NCBI RefSeq assembly: GCF_002135415.1
Contig: NZ_NEGJ01000014.1
Span: 35,509-99,508 of the forward strand
Reading direction: 5' to 3'
DNA: 64,000 nucleotides
DNA from: Acinetobacter sp. ANC 3832
GTDB lineage: Bacteria > Pseudomonadota > Gammaproteobacteria > Pseudomonadales > Moraxellaceae
The notes beneath the pieces are model-generated. The model worked only from the letters and a program-made list of their open reading frames with translations. It made no database searches and was not told where the DNA came from. The position numbers and the translations under genes were made by a program. Below are positions 46,891 through 56,522 of the stretch, piece by piece (positions within the stretch are counted from its first letter, which is position 1; each line of letters starts with the position of its first letter).

Positions 46891-47292
46891 TTACGGAAGA
46901 ATAAAATAAAAATCAGGCCAATAAGGCCATGCCTGACCAGAAGAGTGCATATTTTTGAGTTTCAAACGATCTCCATTTTGAATAGTGATCTGATTATACG
47001 ATCCTGATAAATAAGCATCCTTTTTCTTCCCGATTAAATCGATACAATATTTTTGATCTTTATTTATCTTTTGAGAGGCATCCATTGCTGTCGAATTTTG
47101 AATATCAATACCAATCATCAACATCGGAAAGCCATCATTTTTAATAGATGTTTCCTGCTTGGTGGGAGTTTGAAATTTTGAACTAGGAATAACAACAACG
47201 TCTATTTCACATATCATTGGCTTTTCAGCAAAAGTAGCCGTTGAACAATAAGATGAAAGTACAACTAAAATAGAATAAAAATAACGTTTCAT
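46891..47292 (-). CDS. Hypothetical exported protein
   Basis: 133 residues from the ATG at 47292 (MKRYFYSILVV), with GAGAATTG upstream. A signal peptide (about 1-22, ending TFAE) is followed by a small beta-rich domain containing two Cys (ICEIDVVVIPSS, KYCIDLIGKKKDAY) that could form a disulfide. The end, SGQAWPYWPDFYFILP, is aromatic. I do not recognise the family. Standalone gene. Confidence 0.6.
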   Translation of the reverse strand: MKRYFYSILVVLSSYCSTATFAEKPMICEIDVVVIPSSKFQTPTKQETSIKNDGFPMLMIGIDIQNSTAMDASQKINKDQKYCIDLIGKKKDAYLSGSYNQITIQNGDRLKLKNMHSSGQAWPYWPDFYFILP

Positions 47293-47347
47293 ATCAATTC
47301 TCATTTTTTATTCTTATTCGATTTTACATCCCTCAAATCGTTTTTTA

Positions 47348-47370
47348 AGAGAAATAAAGGGCTTTATTTA
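47348..47370. repeat. Possible partial copy (E) of the dispersed element
   Basis: AGAGAAATAAAGGGCTTTAT and three more bases match the reverse complement of copy D at about 20 of 23 positions. The terminal repeats are not clear, so this may be a decayed copy. Confidence 0.3.
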
Positions 47371-47506
47371 CATGCATGCAGAATATCAAGTATTTCAATT
47401 TAATTTTTGACTTGACCTAATGGATAGAACTTATTGATATTTGATAAAGTAAGGCTTTTACTCAAGCCTTACTTCCACTTTTTAGAGAACTGATCAAGTT
47501 GAACAC

Positions 47507-47773
47507 TTAAACGAAACGAATCGGTTTAAATTCAGGCTCAGGTACATGAGAATCACATTCTTCATCTTCCTCTTTATACCCTTTATCAATATACCCAGTA
47601 CGTTCTTTTGCAGAAACATTCTCGTGTTCCCACGCAATCACTGCTTGCATACTAATTTGACGTTGTTCAGCTGTTAAAGCAATACCATTTGGCCACTTAC
47701 CGATTTCAACGGCTGTCTTTAAACGCTCAACAATATCCGCGTCTAAAACAGAAAGCATTTGTTCAATATTCAT
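47507..47773 (-). CDS. YeaC family protein (DUF1315)
   Basis: 88 residues from the ATG at 47773, which begins 2 bp past the nadK stop; the two genes are thus in one operon. It matches DUF1315: NIEQMLSVLDADIVERLKTA, VEIGKWPNGIALTAEQR, QAVIAWEHENVSAKERTGYI. An acidic tail follows (KEEDEECDSHVPEPEF). Function unknown. Confidence 0.8.
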   Translation of the reverse strand: MNIEQMLSVLDADIVERLKTAVEIGKWPNGIALTAEQRQISMQAVIAWEHENVSAKERTGYIDKGYKEEDEECDSHVPEPEFKPIRFV

Positions 47774-47775
47774 GG

Positions 47776-48681
47776 TCAATCCTGCTGTTGAAAAGAGTCA
47801 AAATCTTGATTCCACCCCAATTTAGTACGACAAGCCATATAAAAGTCATAACCGGGTGGATGTAATAACATAAGTTTGAACGGATGTTTGCGAATATGCA
47901 AATAATCACCCACATTTAAAGAAACACTGTGTTGACCGTCAGCACTAACCATGGGTAATACACGGTTTTCACGAATTTTTATTTTTATTTCGCTTTGACC
48001 ACCTACCACAATCGGGCGAGATGACAAGGTATGTGGATGCATCGGCACCAACGCAATCGCATCCATACTTGGATGTAAGATTGGACCACCACCTGACAAA
48101 GCATAGGCTGTAGAGCCTGTCGGAGTCGAAACGATTAAACCATCACTGTGTTGACGATAAACATATTGCCCATCAATATTTAATTCAAAATCAATCATAT
48201 GAACCGATCTACCTGAATGCAGTACCACATCATTCAACGCAATAGCATCATAAATCGTTTCATTATTGGTGCGGACTTCCATTTCTAATAAGAAACGGCG
48301 CTCTAACTGGAACTCGCCTTTTAAAACCTGATCTAGCTTAAAGATCACTTCTGTTGGCGTAATATCGGTTAAAAAACCTAAACGCCCACGGTTCACCCCA
48401 ATCACAGGTGTATTGTATTTAACCAAAGCACGTGCGGCATGTAATAAAGAACCATCACCACCGACAACAATCACCAAATCAACCACTTCACCCAACAGAT
48501 GTCGACTGACAGTTTGAGTATTGCTATAAGGAACCAGTTTCGCTGTTTCTGTATCAAAAACAGGATGTAAGCCTAAACTCAAAATATGATCATGAATCAG
48601 ACTTAAAGTCTCAATAACAGAAGATTTATCAGGTCTTCCTATGAGTCCAATATTTCGAAACGTCTTTGGTGAAATTTGCAC
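47776..48681 (-). CDS. nadK: NAD kinase
   Basis: A 301-residue cytosolic enzyme phosphorylating NAD to NADP with ATP. Signature G74-G-D76-G-S with the catalytic Asp, NRGRLGFLTDI, and the second motif DGLIVSTPTGSTAYALSGGGPI, plus GYDFY near the end as in bacterial NadK. Shares a transcript with the downstream yeaC-like gene. It supplies the NADP used by the two isocitrate dehydrogenases further left. Confidence 0.95.
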   Translation of the reverse strand: MQISPKTFRNIGLIGRPDKSSVIETLSLIHDHILSLGLHPVFDTETAKLVPYSNTQTVSRHLLGEVVDLVIVVGGDGSLLHAARALVKYNTPVIGVNRGRLGFLTDITPTEVIFKLDQVLKGEFQLERRFLLEMEVRTNNETIYDAIALNDVVLHSGRSVHMIDFELNIDGQYVYRQHSDGLIVSTPTGSTAYALSGGGPILHPSMDAIALVPMHPHTLSSRPIVVGGQSEIKIKIRENRVLPMVSADGQHSVSLNVGDYLHIRKHPFKLMLLHPPGYDFYMACRTKLGWNQDFDSFQQQD

Positions 48682-48867
48682 AGTATGCTATGACTCCACA
48701 GGTATTAGGCTATATAATAGCATTATCAAAATTATTTTTAAAAAGCATTCAGTAAGCAATTTACTGTAGTTTTACCTTTTAATTCATTTATTTCACAGTT
48801 TAATTATTGCAAATTTGCGAAAAGCTTCGCATGATTAACAAAAATAATCAGGGTCTTATCTTTATAT

Positions 48868-51267
48868 ATGAAGTCTGAACGTGGTATTGGCTTAATTGCA
48901 TTAATTTTTTCTATTTTGGTAATTGCTGCATTTCTAGCATTTAGTATTTATCTTATTCGGTTAGATAATAGTATTCGTGATAAATTTGAAGGAAATCGTT
49001 GGGATATTCCTGCTAAGGTATTCGCACGTCCGCTTGAAGTTTATGCCAATGCACCTGTTTCTCAAGCTGAATTTGAACAGGAACTCAAACTTCTAGGCTA
49101 TAAAAATGGTGAAAGTTATGCCAAATCAGGCAACTATGTTGCTCAACCCAATTCACTGTATGTACATACTCGTGGTTTTGATTATGGCGATAGCGTAGAC
49201 CCTGAACAAGTTTTACAAGTGTCTTTTAGCAATGATCAAGTGGTTGATGTAAAAGCAACAAAACCCTCTAGTACTGGTATGGCACGTTTAGAACCGATGT
49301 TGATTGGAGGGATCTACCCTCAACATAATGAAGATCGTGTGCTGATTAAATTAAACAAAGTACCGAAACCACTCATTGAGGCTTTAATTGCGACAGAAGA
49401 TCGTAACTTTTACCATCATCATGGTATCTCGGTGAGAGGTACAGCCCGTGCTTTAGTGAGTAATGTAACGGGTGGTAAGCGTCAAGGTGGTTCAACACTG
49501 ACCCAACAATTGGTTAAAAATTTCTTTTTAACCCCTGAAAAAACCTTAAAACGTAAAGTAAATGAAGCCCTGATGGCTTTTTTGCTTGAATTTCATTATA
49601 GCAAAGATGAAATTTTAGAAGCTTATTTAAATGAAGTGAATTTGGGTCAAAGCGGCAACTATTCAGTTAATGGTTATGGTCTGGCATCTCAATTCTATTT
49701 TGGTTTACCGTTACGTGAATTGAATATTGCGCAACAAGCCTATTTAGTGGGTTTAGTGCAAGGTCCAACGCTTTATAATCCGTGGAAAAATCCTGAAGGT
49801 GCTAAAAAACGTCGTGATGTTGTGCTACATAACATGTTGGTGATGAATTATTTAACTCAAGAACAATATGAAAAAGAAATTGCACGCCCTTTAAATATTG
49901 TAGATAAACCAACCATTGGCACGGCTCGTTTCCCTGATTTTCTTGACATTGTTCGTCGCCAATTAAAAACTGAATATCAAGAATCTGATTTAACCAATCA
50001 AGGTCTACGTATCTTCACAACTTTAGATCCTATTGCACAAACTAAAGTACAAACCAGTTTCCGTGAAACAGTTTCTCGTTTAACCAAAGCAAACCCTGCT
50101 CGTCTCAAAGATTTGCAAGGTGCTGTATTGGTGACTCATCCTGAAAATGGTGAACTAATAGCAGCTGTTGGTTCCACTCAAGATTTTACAGGTTTTAACC
50201 GTACCATTGATGCCAAACGTCAAGTTGGCTCTTTGCTTAAACCCGTTATTTACTTAAGTGCGATTGAATCTGGACGCTACAATTGGGCAAGCCAAGTTGA
50301 AGATAGTCCAATTAGCATTCCAATAGATGGCAATAAATCATGGACACCTAAAAACTACAGCGGTGGTGGTCATGGCTATGTGCCAATGGTACAAGCTTTA
50401 GCAAATTCATATAATTTGGCAGCAGTACGTGTTGGACAAGAGTTTGGTATTTCTACATTTAGCAATAATTTAACCAAATTTGGTGTGACGTCTAACATCC
50501 CTAAATACCCTGCAATTTTCCTAGGCGCAGTGGATATGTCACCGATGGAAATGACCAGTATTTATGGTAATTTCGCGACTGGTGGTTTTAAATATCCAAC
50601 CAAAGCCATTCGTTCAGTTGTAGATTCACAAGGTCGTCTTTTAGAACGTTTTGGTTTAAATGTTCAACAAACCATCGACCCTTCTGCTGCTTATATTTTA
50701 AATTATGGTTTGCAACAAGTGATGTCTGCAGGTACAGGCAAATCAGCTTATAGTGTATTACCCGCTGACCTTAAACTCGCAGGAAAATCTGGAACAACCA
50801 ATGATACACGTGACTCATGGTTTGCAGGATATTCAGGCAATAACTTAGCTGTTGTATGGCTCGGTCTAGACGACAATAAAGTCACTGGTCTAACGGGTTC
50901 ATCAGGTGCACTTCCTGTTTGGATTAATGTAATGAAACAGTTGCGTCAAAAGCCTGTGAATTTAAATCAAACAGACAATGTACAATGGCAATGGATTGAT
51001 AGTGCGACAGGTAATTTATCTGCGCAAGGCTGTGAAGGTGCAATGTATATTCCACTGTTGCGTAATACTGTGCCAAATCGAGCAACAGCTTGCGGTATGC
51101 CACATTATCAAGTTGAACCAACTTACATGCCTGATACGCAAAATAACGCCTCTCAACCTAGTTCTAACGATAGTATAGAAAACTATATCCGCGATAGCGA
51201 AAGTGATATGCAACAAGACCTAGATTCTAATGGTCGTGTTATTTCCAGTGGTAGTTATCAAAATTAG
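48868..51267 (+). CDS. mrcB: Penicillin-binding protein 1B
   Basis: A 799-residue bifunctional peptidoglycan synthase. One membrane span (about 8-30), a UB2H-like domain (about 50-140), a GT51 glycosyltransferase domain with catalytic E177 in ATEDRNFYHHHGIS and QGGSTLTQQLVKN, and a transpeptidase domain with GSLLKP (SxxK), NSYNLA (SxN) and KSGTT (KTG). The Asn/Ser-rich C-terminal tail is periplasmic. The next gene encodes a lipoprotein of the LpoP type, which activates PBP1b in Pseudomonas and Acinetobacter. Confidence 0.93.
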   Translation: MKSERGIGLIALIFSILVIAAFLAFSIYLIRLDNSIRDKFEGNRWDIPAKVFARPLEVYANAPVSQAEFEQELKLLGYKNGESYAKSGNYVAQPNSLYVHTRGFDYGDSVDPEQVLQVSFSNDQVVDVKATKPSSTGMARLEPMLIGGIYPQHNEDRVLIKLNKVPKPLIEALIATEDRNFYHHHGISVRGTARALVSNVTGGKRQGGSTLTQQLVKNFFLTPEKTLKRKVNEALMAFLLEFHYSKDEILEAYLNEVNLGQSGNYSVNGYGLASQFYFGLPLRELNIAQQAYLVGLVQGPTLYNPWKNPEGAKKRRDVVLHNMLVMNYLTQEQYEKEIARPLNIVDKPTIGTARFPDFLDIVRRQLKTEYQESDLTNQGLRIFTTLDPIAQTKVQTSFRETVSRLTKANPARLKDLQGAVLVTHPENGELIAAVGSTQDFTGFNRTIDAKRQVGSLLKPVIYLSAIESGRYNWASQVEDSPISIPIDGNKSWTPKNYSGGGHGYVPMVQALANSYNLAAVRVGQEFGISTFSNNLTKFGVTSNIPKYPAIFLGAVDMSPMEMTSIYGNFATGGFKYPTKAIRSVVDSQGRLLERFGLNVQQTIDPSAAYILNYGLQQVMSAGTGKSAYSVLPADLKLAGKSGTTNDTRDSWFAGYSGNNLAVVWLGLDDNKVTGLTGSSGALPVWINVMKQLRQKPVNLNQTDNVQWQWIDSATGNLSAQGCEGAMYIPLLRNTVPNRATACGMPHYQVEPTYMPDTQNNASQPSSNDSIENYIRDSESDMQQDLDSNGRVISSGSYQN

Positions 51268-51299
51268 TGATCAAAACTAACGTTTAAATGTGAGTGTCT

Positions 51300-51860
51300 A
51301 TGTTGTTTAAGCACATCATTGTGATGGTTGGATTAGTTGGTTTAGTCGGGTGTCAATCACTCCCGACTCAGACCAATGCCCCAAAGAAAAAAGAAGAGCC
51401 TGTACAGGAAAAACCTCAAGGTGTTAAAACGCCTGATGGAATTAAGATCACACCTTATGATCGTCCTGAAATTAAGCGTGAACCTCTTCAAGTCATTGTG
51501 CCTCAGCAAAAAGCGCCTGCTCAAAAATTCAATGATGGTCAGGGACTACCTGTTTTTAAACAGTTGATGCAACAAGCTCAATCTGCCTTAAAACAAGGAC
51601 AGTGGGACAATGCAGAAAAATTTGCCTTACAAGCACAACGTCTTGCCCCGCAATCGGCTGAAACTTTTTTATATTTGGCTTTAATTGCCAATCATAAAAA
51701 CCAAGCAGCCAACGCTGAATCACTTGCACGGCGCGGATTAAGCTATGCTCAATCAAATGCTATGCGAAAACAGCTTTGGCTGACGATTTTAAAAGCAGGG
51801 CAAACTCAAAAAAACAATCAAACGATTCAAGAAGCACAGGCTCGATTAAAATCACTTTAA
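51300..51860 (+). CDS. lpoP: TPR lipoprotein, LpoP-like PBP1b activator
   Basis: About 186 residues. Lipobox LVGC with acylated Cys18 and no Asp at +2, so outer-membrane sorting is expected. Then a Pro/Lys-rich linker of about 60 residues long enough to cross the peptidoglycan, and a C-terminal tetratricopeptide domain (QAQSALKQGQWDNAEKFALQ, SAETFLYLALIANHKNQAAN). Its place 32 bp after mrcB and this design match LpoP, the lipoprotein activator of PBP1b. GTG 51294 is an alternative start. Confidence 0.82.
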   Translation: MLFKHIIVMVGLVGLVGCQSLPTQTNAPKKKEEPVQEKPQGVKTPDGIKITPYDRPEIKREPLQVIVPQQKAPAQKFNDGQGLPVFKQLMQQAQSALKQGQWDNAEKFALQAQRLAPQSAETFLYLALIANHKNQAANAESLARRGLSYAQSNAMRKQLWLTILKAGQTQKNNQTIQEAQARLKSL

Positions 51861-51896
51861 CTTGAATTTTGATGATGATTAATAATTAAAAAAATA

Positions 51897-51928
51897 ACGA
51901 CTTTGAACTCATATTGCTTCAAAGTCGT
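51897..51928 (-). terminator. Terminator of Nudix-ThiE gene
   Basis: ACGACTTTGA / TCAAAGTCGT, a 10-bp perfect stem with a 12-base loop; on the minus strand a run of seven T follows. It may also end the mrcB-lpoP transcript. Confidence 0.75.
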
Positions 51929-51950
51929 ATCTCACACATCTATTCACATC

Positions 51951-52850
51951 TTAAAAGCTACGAATACCTGCAATACCGTAGGCATGGTGTTGCTGAGCTA
52001 TTTCTAAATCTTCTGGTTTTAATCCACCCAATGCAAACACAGGTATATCACAGGTTTCAGCCAATTCTTGAAAGCTTTCCCACCCGAGAGCAGCTGTATT
52101 CGGATGGGTTTCCGTGCTTTGTACAGGACTTAATAAAATAGCATCAACCCCCAATTGCTGCGCATGTTGTACAGAGACAGCATCATGGCAGGCAGCAATA
52201 CAGCGAATGCCCACAGGTAATTGACCTTTTTTGAAAGACATCAATTGGTTTTGCTTAATGTGTACTGCTGAAATATGTTGTTGCTGAACGGTAGAAAGTA
52301 ATTTCCAATGTTCTATATTTAAAATTAAATGATTCAACTGATCATCAGAATATTGTTCAAATTCTACTGAATTAAATTCAGCTATTTCAGTACGCCAATA
52401 CAACAAAGTATCTTCTGACAAATATTTTAATTGATCTAAATCATGAGAAATTTTGATGTAATGTTGCCACATCAATCGTTGAATAATCGCTTGATTGGCT
52501 TTTGGAAAGTTCAAATGTTGTAATTTTTCTCGGCTATACCATGTCCACGGCTTTTGAATGCTCGATAAAGACTCGGTTGTTGCGTAAGCATGGAATAAAT
52601 GTAAATTCACTTGAATATCATCATAGTCATGCTGAATCACATCAAAAGTATGCCATTGCTGAATACCTATTCCTACCTCTTCAAATACTTCACGACGACA
52701 CGCTTGCTCAGGGCTTTCACTCGCTTCTACTTTTCCGCCAGGAAACTCATATTTATTGCCTTGATGCTGATCGGCTGTACGCCACCCGACTAAAACTTTT
52801 CCGTGATAAAAAATCAATGCAATTGCAACATGTATAGATGGTTTAGACAT
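51951..52850 (-). CDS. Nudix hydrolase fused to a ThiE/TenI-like domain
   Basis: A 299-residue fusion. Residues 1-130: MutT-type Nudix domain, with the full Nudix box GGKVEASESPEQACRREVFE followed by EVG, which cleans 8-oxo-dGTP from the nucleotide pool in MutT. Residues about 170-299: thiamine-phosphate-synthase-like TIM barrel with GIRCIAACHDAVSVQHAQQL, AILLSPVQSTETHPN and FALGGLKPEDLE. This fusion is common in gammaproteobacteria. The barrel's activity is not established here; the Nudix role is probable. Confidence 0.9.
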   Translation of the reverse strand: MSKPSIHVAIALIFYHGKVLVGWRTADQHQGNKYEFPGGKVEASESPEQACRREVFEEVGIGIQQWHTFDVIQHDYDDIQVNLHLFHAYATTESLSSIQKPWTWYSREKLQHLNFPKANQAIIQRLMWQHYIKISHDLDQLKYLSEDTLLYWRTEIAEFNSVEFEQYSDDQLNHLILNIEHWKLLSTVQQQHISAVHIKQNQLMSFKKGQLPVGIRCIAACHDAVSVQHAQQLGVDAILLSPVQSTETHPNTAALGWESFQELAETCDIPVFALGGLKPEDLEIAQQHHAYGIAGIRSF

Positions 52851-52921
52851 AACAAAACTTATGAAAGACTTTTACAGAGTGTAAGCAAAATATTATTTTT
52901 TGAAAATGATAAAAATTATCG

Positions 52922-52955
52922 TTGACAGGTCTATTCGATAATGATTATCATTTAA
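52922..52955 (+). promoter_or_regulatory. Fur-controlled promoter of hemP
   Basis: TTGACA (52922-52927) and TATCAT (52946-52951) form a sigma-70 promoter with 18-bp spacing. The sequence GATAATGATTATCATTTAA at 52937-52955 matches the 19-bp Fur consensus at 15 positions and covers the -10 element, so iron-loaded Fur should repress it. Confidence 0.85.
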
Positions 52956-52991
52956 ATCACTAGGTAAACACCCCACTCGGAGCAATAAAAA

Positions 52992-53162
52992 ATGAACGCA
53001 CCTTTTAGCTTATTTACACGTAATACTGATGTCGCACATTCTTTACCAATGTTACATTCAAACAATCTTTTTGCATTAGGTCGTGAGATTCGCATTATGC
53101 ATGCTGGTGAGGAATACCGCCTACGCTTAACACGTAATAACCGTCTCATTCTAACCAAATAA
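52992..53162 (+). CDS. hemP: Hemin uptake protein HemP
   Basis: A 56-residue protein below the usual ORF-size cut-off. Its C-terminal half, LGREIRIMHAGEEYRLRLTR and then NNRLILTK, is the HemP signature (PF10636). In Burkholderia, HemP/HmuP is needed for expression of the heme receptor gene. The Fur box and promoter directly upstream and a terminator downstream confirm a real, iron-regulated monocistronic gene. No heme receptor or ABC importer gene is adjacent, so it acts at a distance (inference). Confidence 0.92.
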   Translation: MNAPFSLFTRNTDVAHSLPMLHSNNLFALGREIRIMHAGEEYRLRLTRNNRLILTK

Positions 53163-53199
53163 TAAGAAGAAAAACTGACAAAATAAAAAACGTGGGAAC

Positions 53200-53231
53200 A
53201 AGCAGTATGAATCAGCGCATACTGCTTTTTA
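53200..53231 (+). terminator. Terminator of hemP
   Basis: AAGCAGTATG-AATCAGCG-CATACTGCTT, a 10-bp perfect stem followed by TTT. Confidence 0.85.
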
Positions 53232-53316
53232 ATATTTATCCTATCTTAAAATAAAATGATCCGTATGTTATAAGAAACTATGATTCACACGATCATTTCA
53301 TGCTTATTTGACTCTA

Positions 53317-55074
53317 TTAATTTAAAGGAACAACACGCAGTACTTCTTCTAAAGTTGTTAAACCTGCAATGACTTTACGTGCCCCGACAATACGTAATGG
53401 CTCAACACCTTCTTTCTTTGCTTGCTCACGCAATTCATCTAAAGTCGCACCTGCACTGATCTTTTGCTTAGACTCCAAACTGACAGGCATGAACTCATAG
53501 ATGCCTACACGCCCTTTATAGCCTGTTTGACGGCACTCTTCACAACCTACAGCTTTAAACACAAAATCAGGCATCTGAATTGCATAATCAAAAGTTAAAT
53601 GCTTCCACTCTTGATCATTAATAAACGTTTCTTGCTTACAATGTGGACAAAGTTTACGGACTAAACGCTGTGCCAAAACACCTAAAATAGTTGCTGCAGT
53701 TAAAAAGGGTTGCACACCTAAATCATGCAAGCGAGTCAGACTAGAAGGTGCATCATTGGTATGCAGTGTAGATAAAACCAAATGACCTGTTAATGCGGCT
53801 TGAATAGCCATATTTGCAGTATCTTGGTCACGAATTTCCCCGACCATAATAATATCGGGATCTTGGCGCATGAGCGCACGAATACCATCGGCAAAACCTA
53901 AATCAATACCTTGATTCACCTGCATTTGGTTAAAGCTAGGTTCAAGCATTTCAATTGGATCTTCAATGGTACAAACATTCACTTGATCCGTAGCAAGCTG
54001 TTTTAAAGATGAATAAAGTGTTGTGGTTTTTCCTGAACCGGTTGGCCCCGTCACTAAAATAATGCCGTTACTGTGTTGAGTTAAAGTCTGCCAATCTTTC
54101 AACAGTTGTTGATCAAAACCCAATTGCTGAAAACTTCTGACCAAAACTTCTGGATCAAAAATTCGCATCACTAATTTTTCACCAAAGGCCGTCGGTAAGG
54201 TGGATAAACGTAATTCTGTTTCTTGTCCTTTTGGTGTCCGTGTTTTTAAGCGCCCATCTTGGGGTTTACGCTTTTCTGCAACGTTCATACGCCCTAAAAT
54301 TTTAATTCGAGAGATCACAGCGGTAAGTGTATTTGCAGGCATATTATAAATAGTGTGCAATACACCATCGATACGGAAACGAACCTTACCATTTTCTTTG
54401 CGTGGTTCTAGATGTATATCACTTGCGCCTTGTTCAAAGGCAAATTGCAGTACCCAGTCAACTAATTTCACAATATGCTGATCATTGGCATCTGGATTTT
54501 GCGTATCCCCAAGTTGTAAAAGTGCTTCTACACCTTTATTTTCACGGTCGTATGTTCCCGATTTTTGTGAATTACTGACAGCACGACTGACTTGATAGTA
54601 TTCAATGAGATAGCGTTGCAACTGATCAGGATTTAAAAATACTCGTACAATTTTTTTGGGACTTAAACTACGCTCTAAGTTATGTACCCAGTCTGAAAGA
54701 TAAGGCTGATCTGTTCCAATTAAAATAGTATCCGCAGACACTTCTACCGCAAGTATGCGATTTCTTAAGGCAAATTCTTGTGACATGACATTGGTTAAAG
54801 CAGCGACATCCGCCTTCAAAGGATCAATCACATAAAAAGGAATTTCTGTTTTTTCAGCTAACCATTGGCATAAAATGGTCAAGGTTAATCTGTGCTGTGG
54901 TTGTTTTTGATCACTCAGATTAAAATGTGCAATCCATTGTAAAGGATGCCATTTTAATTGTTCTCTTTGTCTATGCGTTGTTTGAACCAATAATTTATCA
55001 CGCTCGGAAATACGATTGTCTTTTAATAATTGTTCTAAACACCAAGTTGTATCAATTTCAAAATTAAACTGCAT
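53317..55074 (-). CDS. GspE/PulE/PilB-family secretion ATPase
   Basis: About 585 residues from the ATG at 55074, which has GGGGAC upstream. N-terminal GspE-like domain, then the ATPase core: FEQGASDIHLEPRKENGKVR, Walker A GPTGSGKTTTLYS, Asp box CTIEDPIEM, Walker B IIMVGEIRDQDTA and the His box STLHTNDAPSS. A zinc tetracysteine, CPHC and CEEC, lies near the C terminus. It powers type II secretion or type IV pilus assembly. No other secretion gene is adjacent; in Acinetobacter the type II genes are scattered, so a GspE role is plausible but not proved. Confidence 0.88.
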   Translation of the reverse strand: MQFNFEIDTTWCLEQLLKDNRISERDKLLVQTTHRQREQLKWHPLQWIAHFNLSDQKQPQHRLTLTILCQWLAEKTEIPFYVIDPLKADVAALTNVMSQEFALRNRILAVEVSADTILIGTDQPYLSDWVHNLERSLSPKKIVRVFLNPDQLQRYLIEYYQVSRAVSNSQKSGTYDRENKGVEALLQLGDTQNPDANDQHIVKLVDWVLQFAFEQGASDIHLEPRKENGKVRFRIDGVLHTIYNMPANTLTAVISRIKILGRMNVAEKRKPQDGRLKTRTPKGQETELRLSTLPTAFGEKLVMRIFDPEVLVRSFQQLGFDQQLLKDWQTLTQHSNGIILVTGPTGSGKTTTLYSSLKQLATDQVNVCTIEDPIEMLEPSFNQMQVNQGIDLGFADGIRALMRQDPDIIMVGEIRDQDTANMAIQAALTGHLVLSTLHTNDAPSSLTRLHDLGVQPFLTAATILGVLAQRLVRKLCPHCKQETFINDQEWKHLTFDYAIQMPDFVFKAVGCEECRQTGYKGRVGIYEFMPVSLESKQKISAGATLDELREQAKKEGVEPLRIVGARKVIAGLTTLEEVLRVVPLN

Positions 55075-55253
55075 TGTTATGTCCCCAATCATGAAAACAT
55101 GATAGCAAAATATTTTTAGCAATAATGATGTTTAGCCTGTATTTTCGCTTCAAAATATAGGCAGTCACAAAAATGAATCCAATTTCTAACTTCAAATAAA
55201 TGACACTTTTTATACACTTAGCCTTTTAATTATTTAGATTTCATATAAAACAC

Positions 55254-56522
55254 TTAAAACTGATACTTCAACCCTAAACGGTTTTGTAAAAAAGTCTGTT
55301 CACTCCGTGGAGAAGTTGCTACACCAAAAAAATTGGCAATACTCCATCCTTTTAAAGCACCCGATAAATTATAAAAACCATAAACCACATATTCAGATTG
55401 GTTCAATGCTTTTACATCATCAGAATCTTTCAAATTCATAAATGAATAATTCGCACCCAAATAGAGTTGATCATTCAATGGACCTTCTATAGCCATCATA
55501 AAGGCATTGCCTGCTCCTAAGTCTTGCGTACTGGTAAAAAAAGGTTGCGCAAAATAAGGACCAGAAGCGGTATAAATCATATACGGTGCAAACAAAGCGC
55601 CATTTAAATAACTATTTTTATTCGGATGAATATAGTTATATGCGGTTTTTAAAGTAACGCGATCCAATGGCTGAATGGCTAAAGAAATACCAACACCTTG
55701 ATGGTCAACCTTTCCTGCATAGGATTTACCTTGATCTTTGGCATACATCATTTGTAGACCTAAATCGGGTTGATATTTATGATGTGACCATTGCACATGC
55801 CCTTCCACATAACCCAATTGGTTATAATCATTATAAGATTGATACCATGCTTGTGTTTTTATTATCTGCTGTGGCAGTTCAAAACTTTTTGCACCACCGA
55901 GTGACCACATTCCATCGGTTTCTATTTCAGTGCTATAACGTGATGTTTTAAAAAACTGGTCATCTGCATAGCTTTTAAAACGATCTAGCCATGTTGCACG
56001 AATATAATCATCTTTTTGTCCATAGCGAATATCTGCTGCACGAAATAAAGGAGGCATGACACGCCAATCATAATCTCCTAAAAAAGGCACATCTAAACTT
56101 TGTTGCCCAAGTTGTACTGACCAGTCGTTGACCTGCCAATTTAAATAAGCTTCAGCTAAACCATCTTTGTCATTCCTTAATTCTGATACTTCATTTTTAC
56201 TCGGATCTTTATCGTCTAAACGCCACTGCCCTGCATAACTTACACCCGCTTTAAAGCCTTGCCACGATGCAGTTTCATACTTAAAAAATCCACCTGTAGT
56301 AATGGTATCTTGATTTAAATTTTTCTCAAAATAAGCATCATGCGTTGAATAATACAACGTGTTTAAACGACCTGAGACTGAGCCACAAACCAATGCATTG
56401 GCTAAACTTTCAGTTTCACACGCAGTGCTATACAGAAATAGCCCATTCACTTTTTGCTCTGCAACAACATAAGGTGAAAATAATAACCCTATCCCCAATA
56501 ATGTAATGACTTGCTTTGACAT
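55254..56522 (-). CDS. OprD-like outer-membrane porin
   Basis: 422 residues with a signal peptide (about 1-21, ending VVAE), alternating beta-strands through the mature part and a final Phe (NRLGLKYQF), the outer-membrane assembly signal. The blocks SGRLNTLYYSTHDAYF, YLNWQVNDWSVQLGQQSLDV and DWRVMPPLFRAADIRY match the OprD family of substrate-selective channels for organic acids and amino acids. An unusual CETESLANALVCGS insert near the start could form a disulfide. Substrate unknown. Confidence 0.82.
   Translation of the reverse strand: MSKQVITLLGIGLLFSPYVVAEQKVNGLFLYSTACETESLANALVCGSVSGRLNTLYYSTHDAYFEKNLNQDTITTGGFFKYETASWQGFKAGVSYAGQWRLDDKDPSKNEVSELRNDKDGLAEAYLNWQVNDWSVQLGQQSLDVPFLGDYDWRVMPPLFRAADIRYGQKDDYIRATWLDRFKSYADDQFFKTSRYSTEIETDGMWSLGGAKSFELPQQIIKTQAWYQSYNDYNQLGYVEGHVQWSHHKYQPDLGLQMMYAKDQGKSYAGKVDHQGVGISLAIQPLDRVTLKTAYNYIHPNKNSYLNGALFAPYMIYTASGPYFAQPFFTSTQDLGAGNAFMMAIEGPLNDQLYLGANYSFMNLKDSDDVKALNQSEYVVYGFYNLSGALKGWSIANFFGVATSPRSEQTFLQNRLGLKYQF

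Noticed and set aside
52952..53158. 68-codon minus-strand ORF opposite hemP
   Set aside because: It is the antisense of hemP, which has a promoter, Fur box, family signature and terminator.
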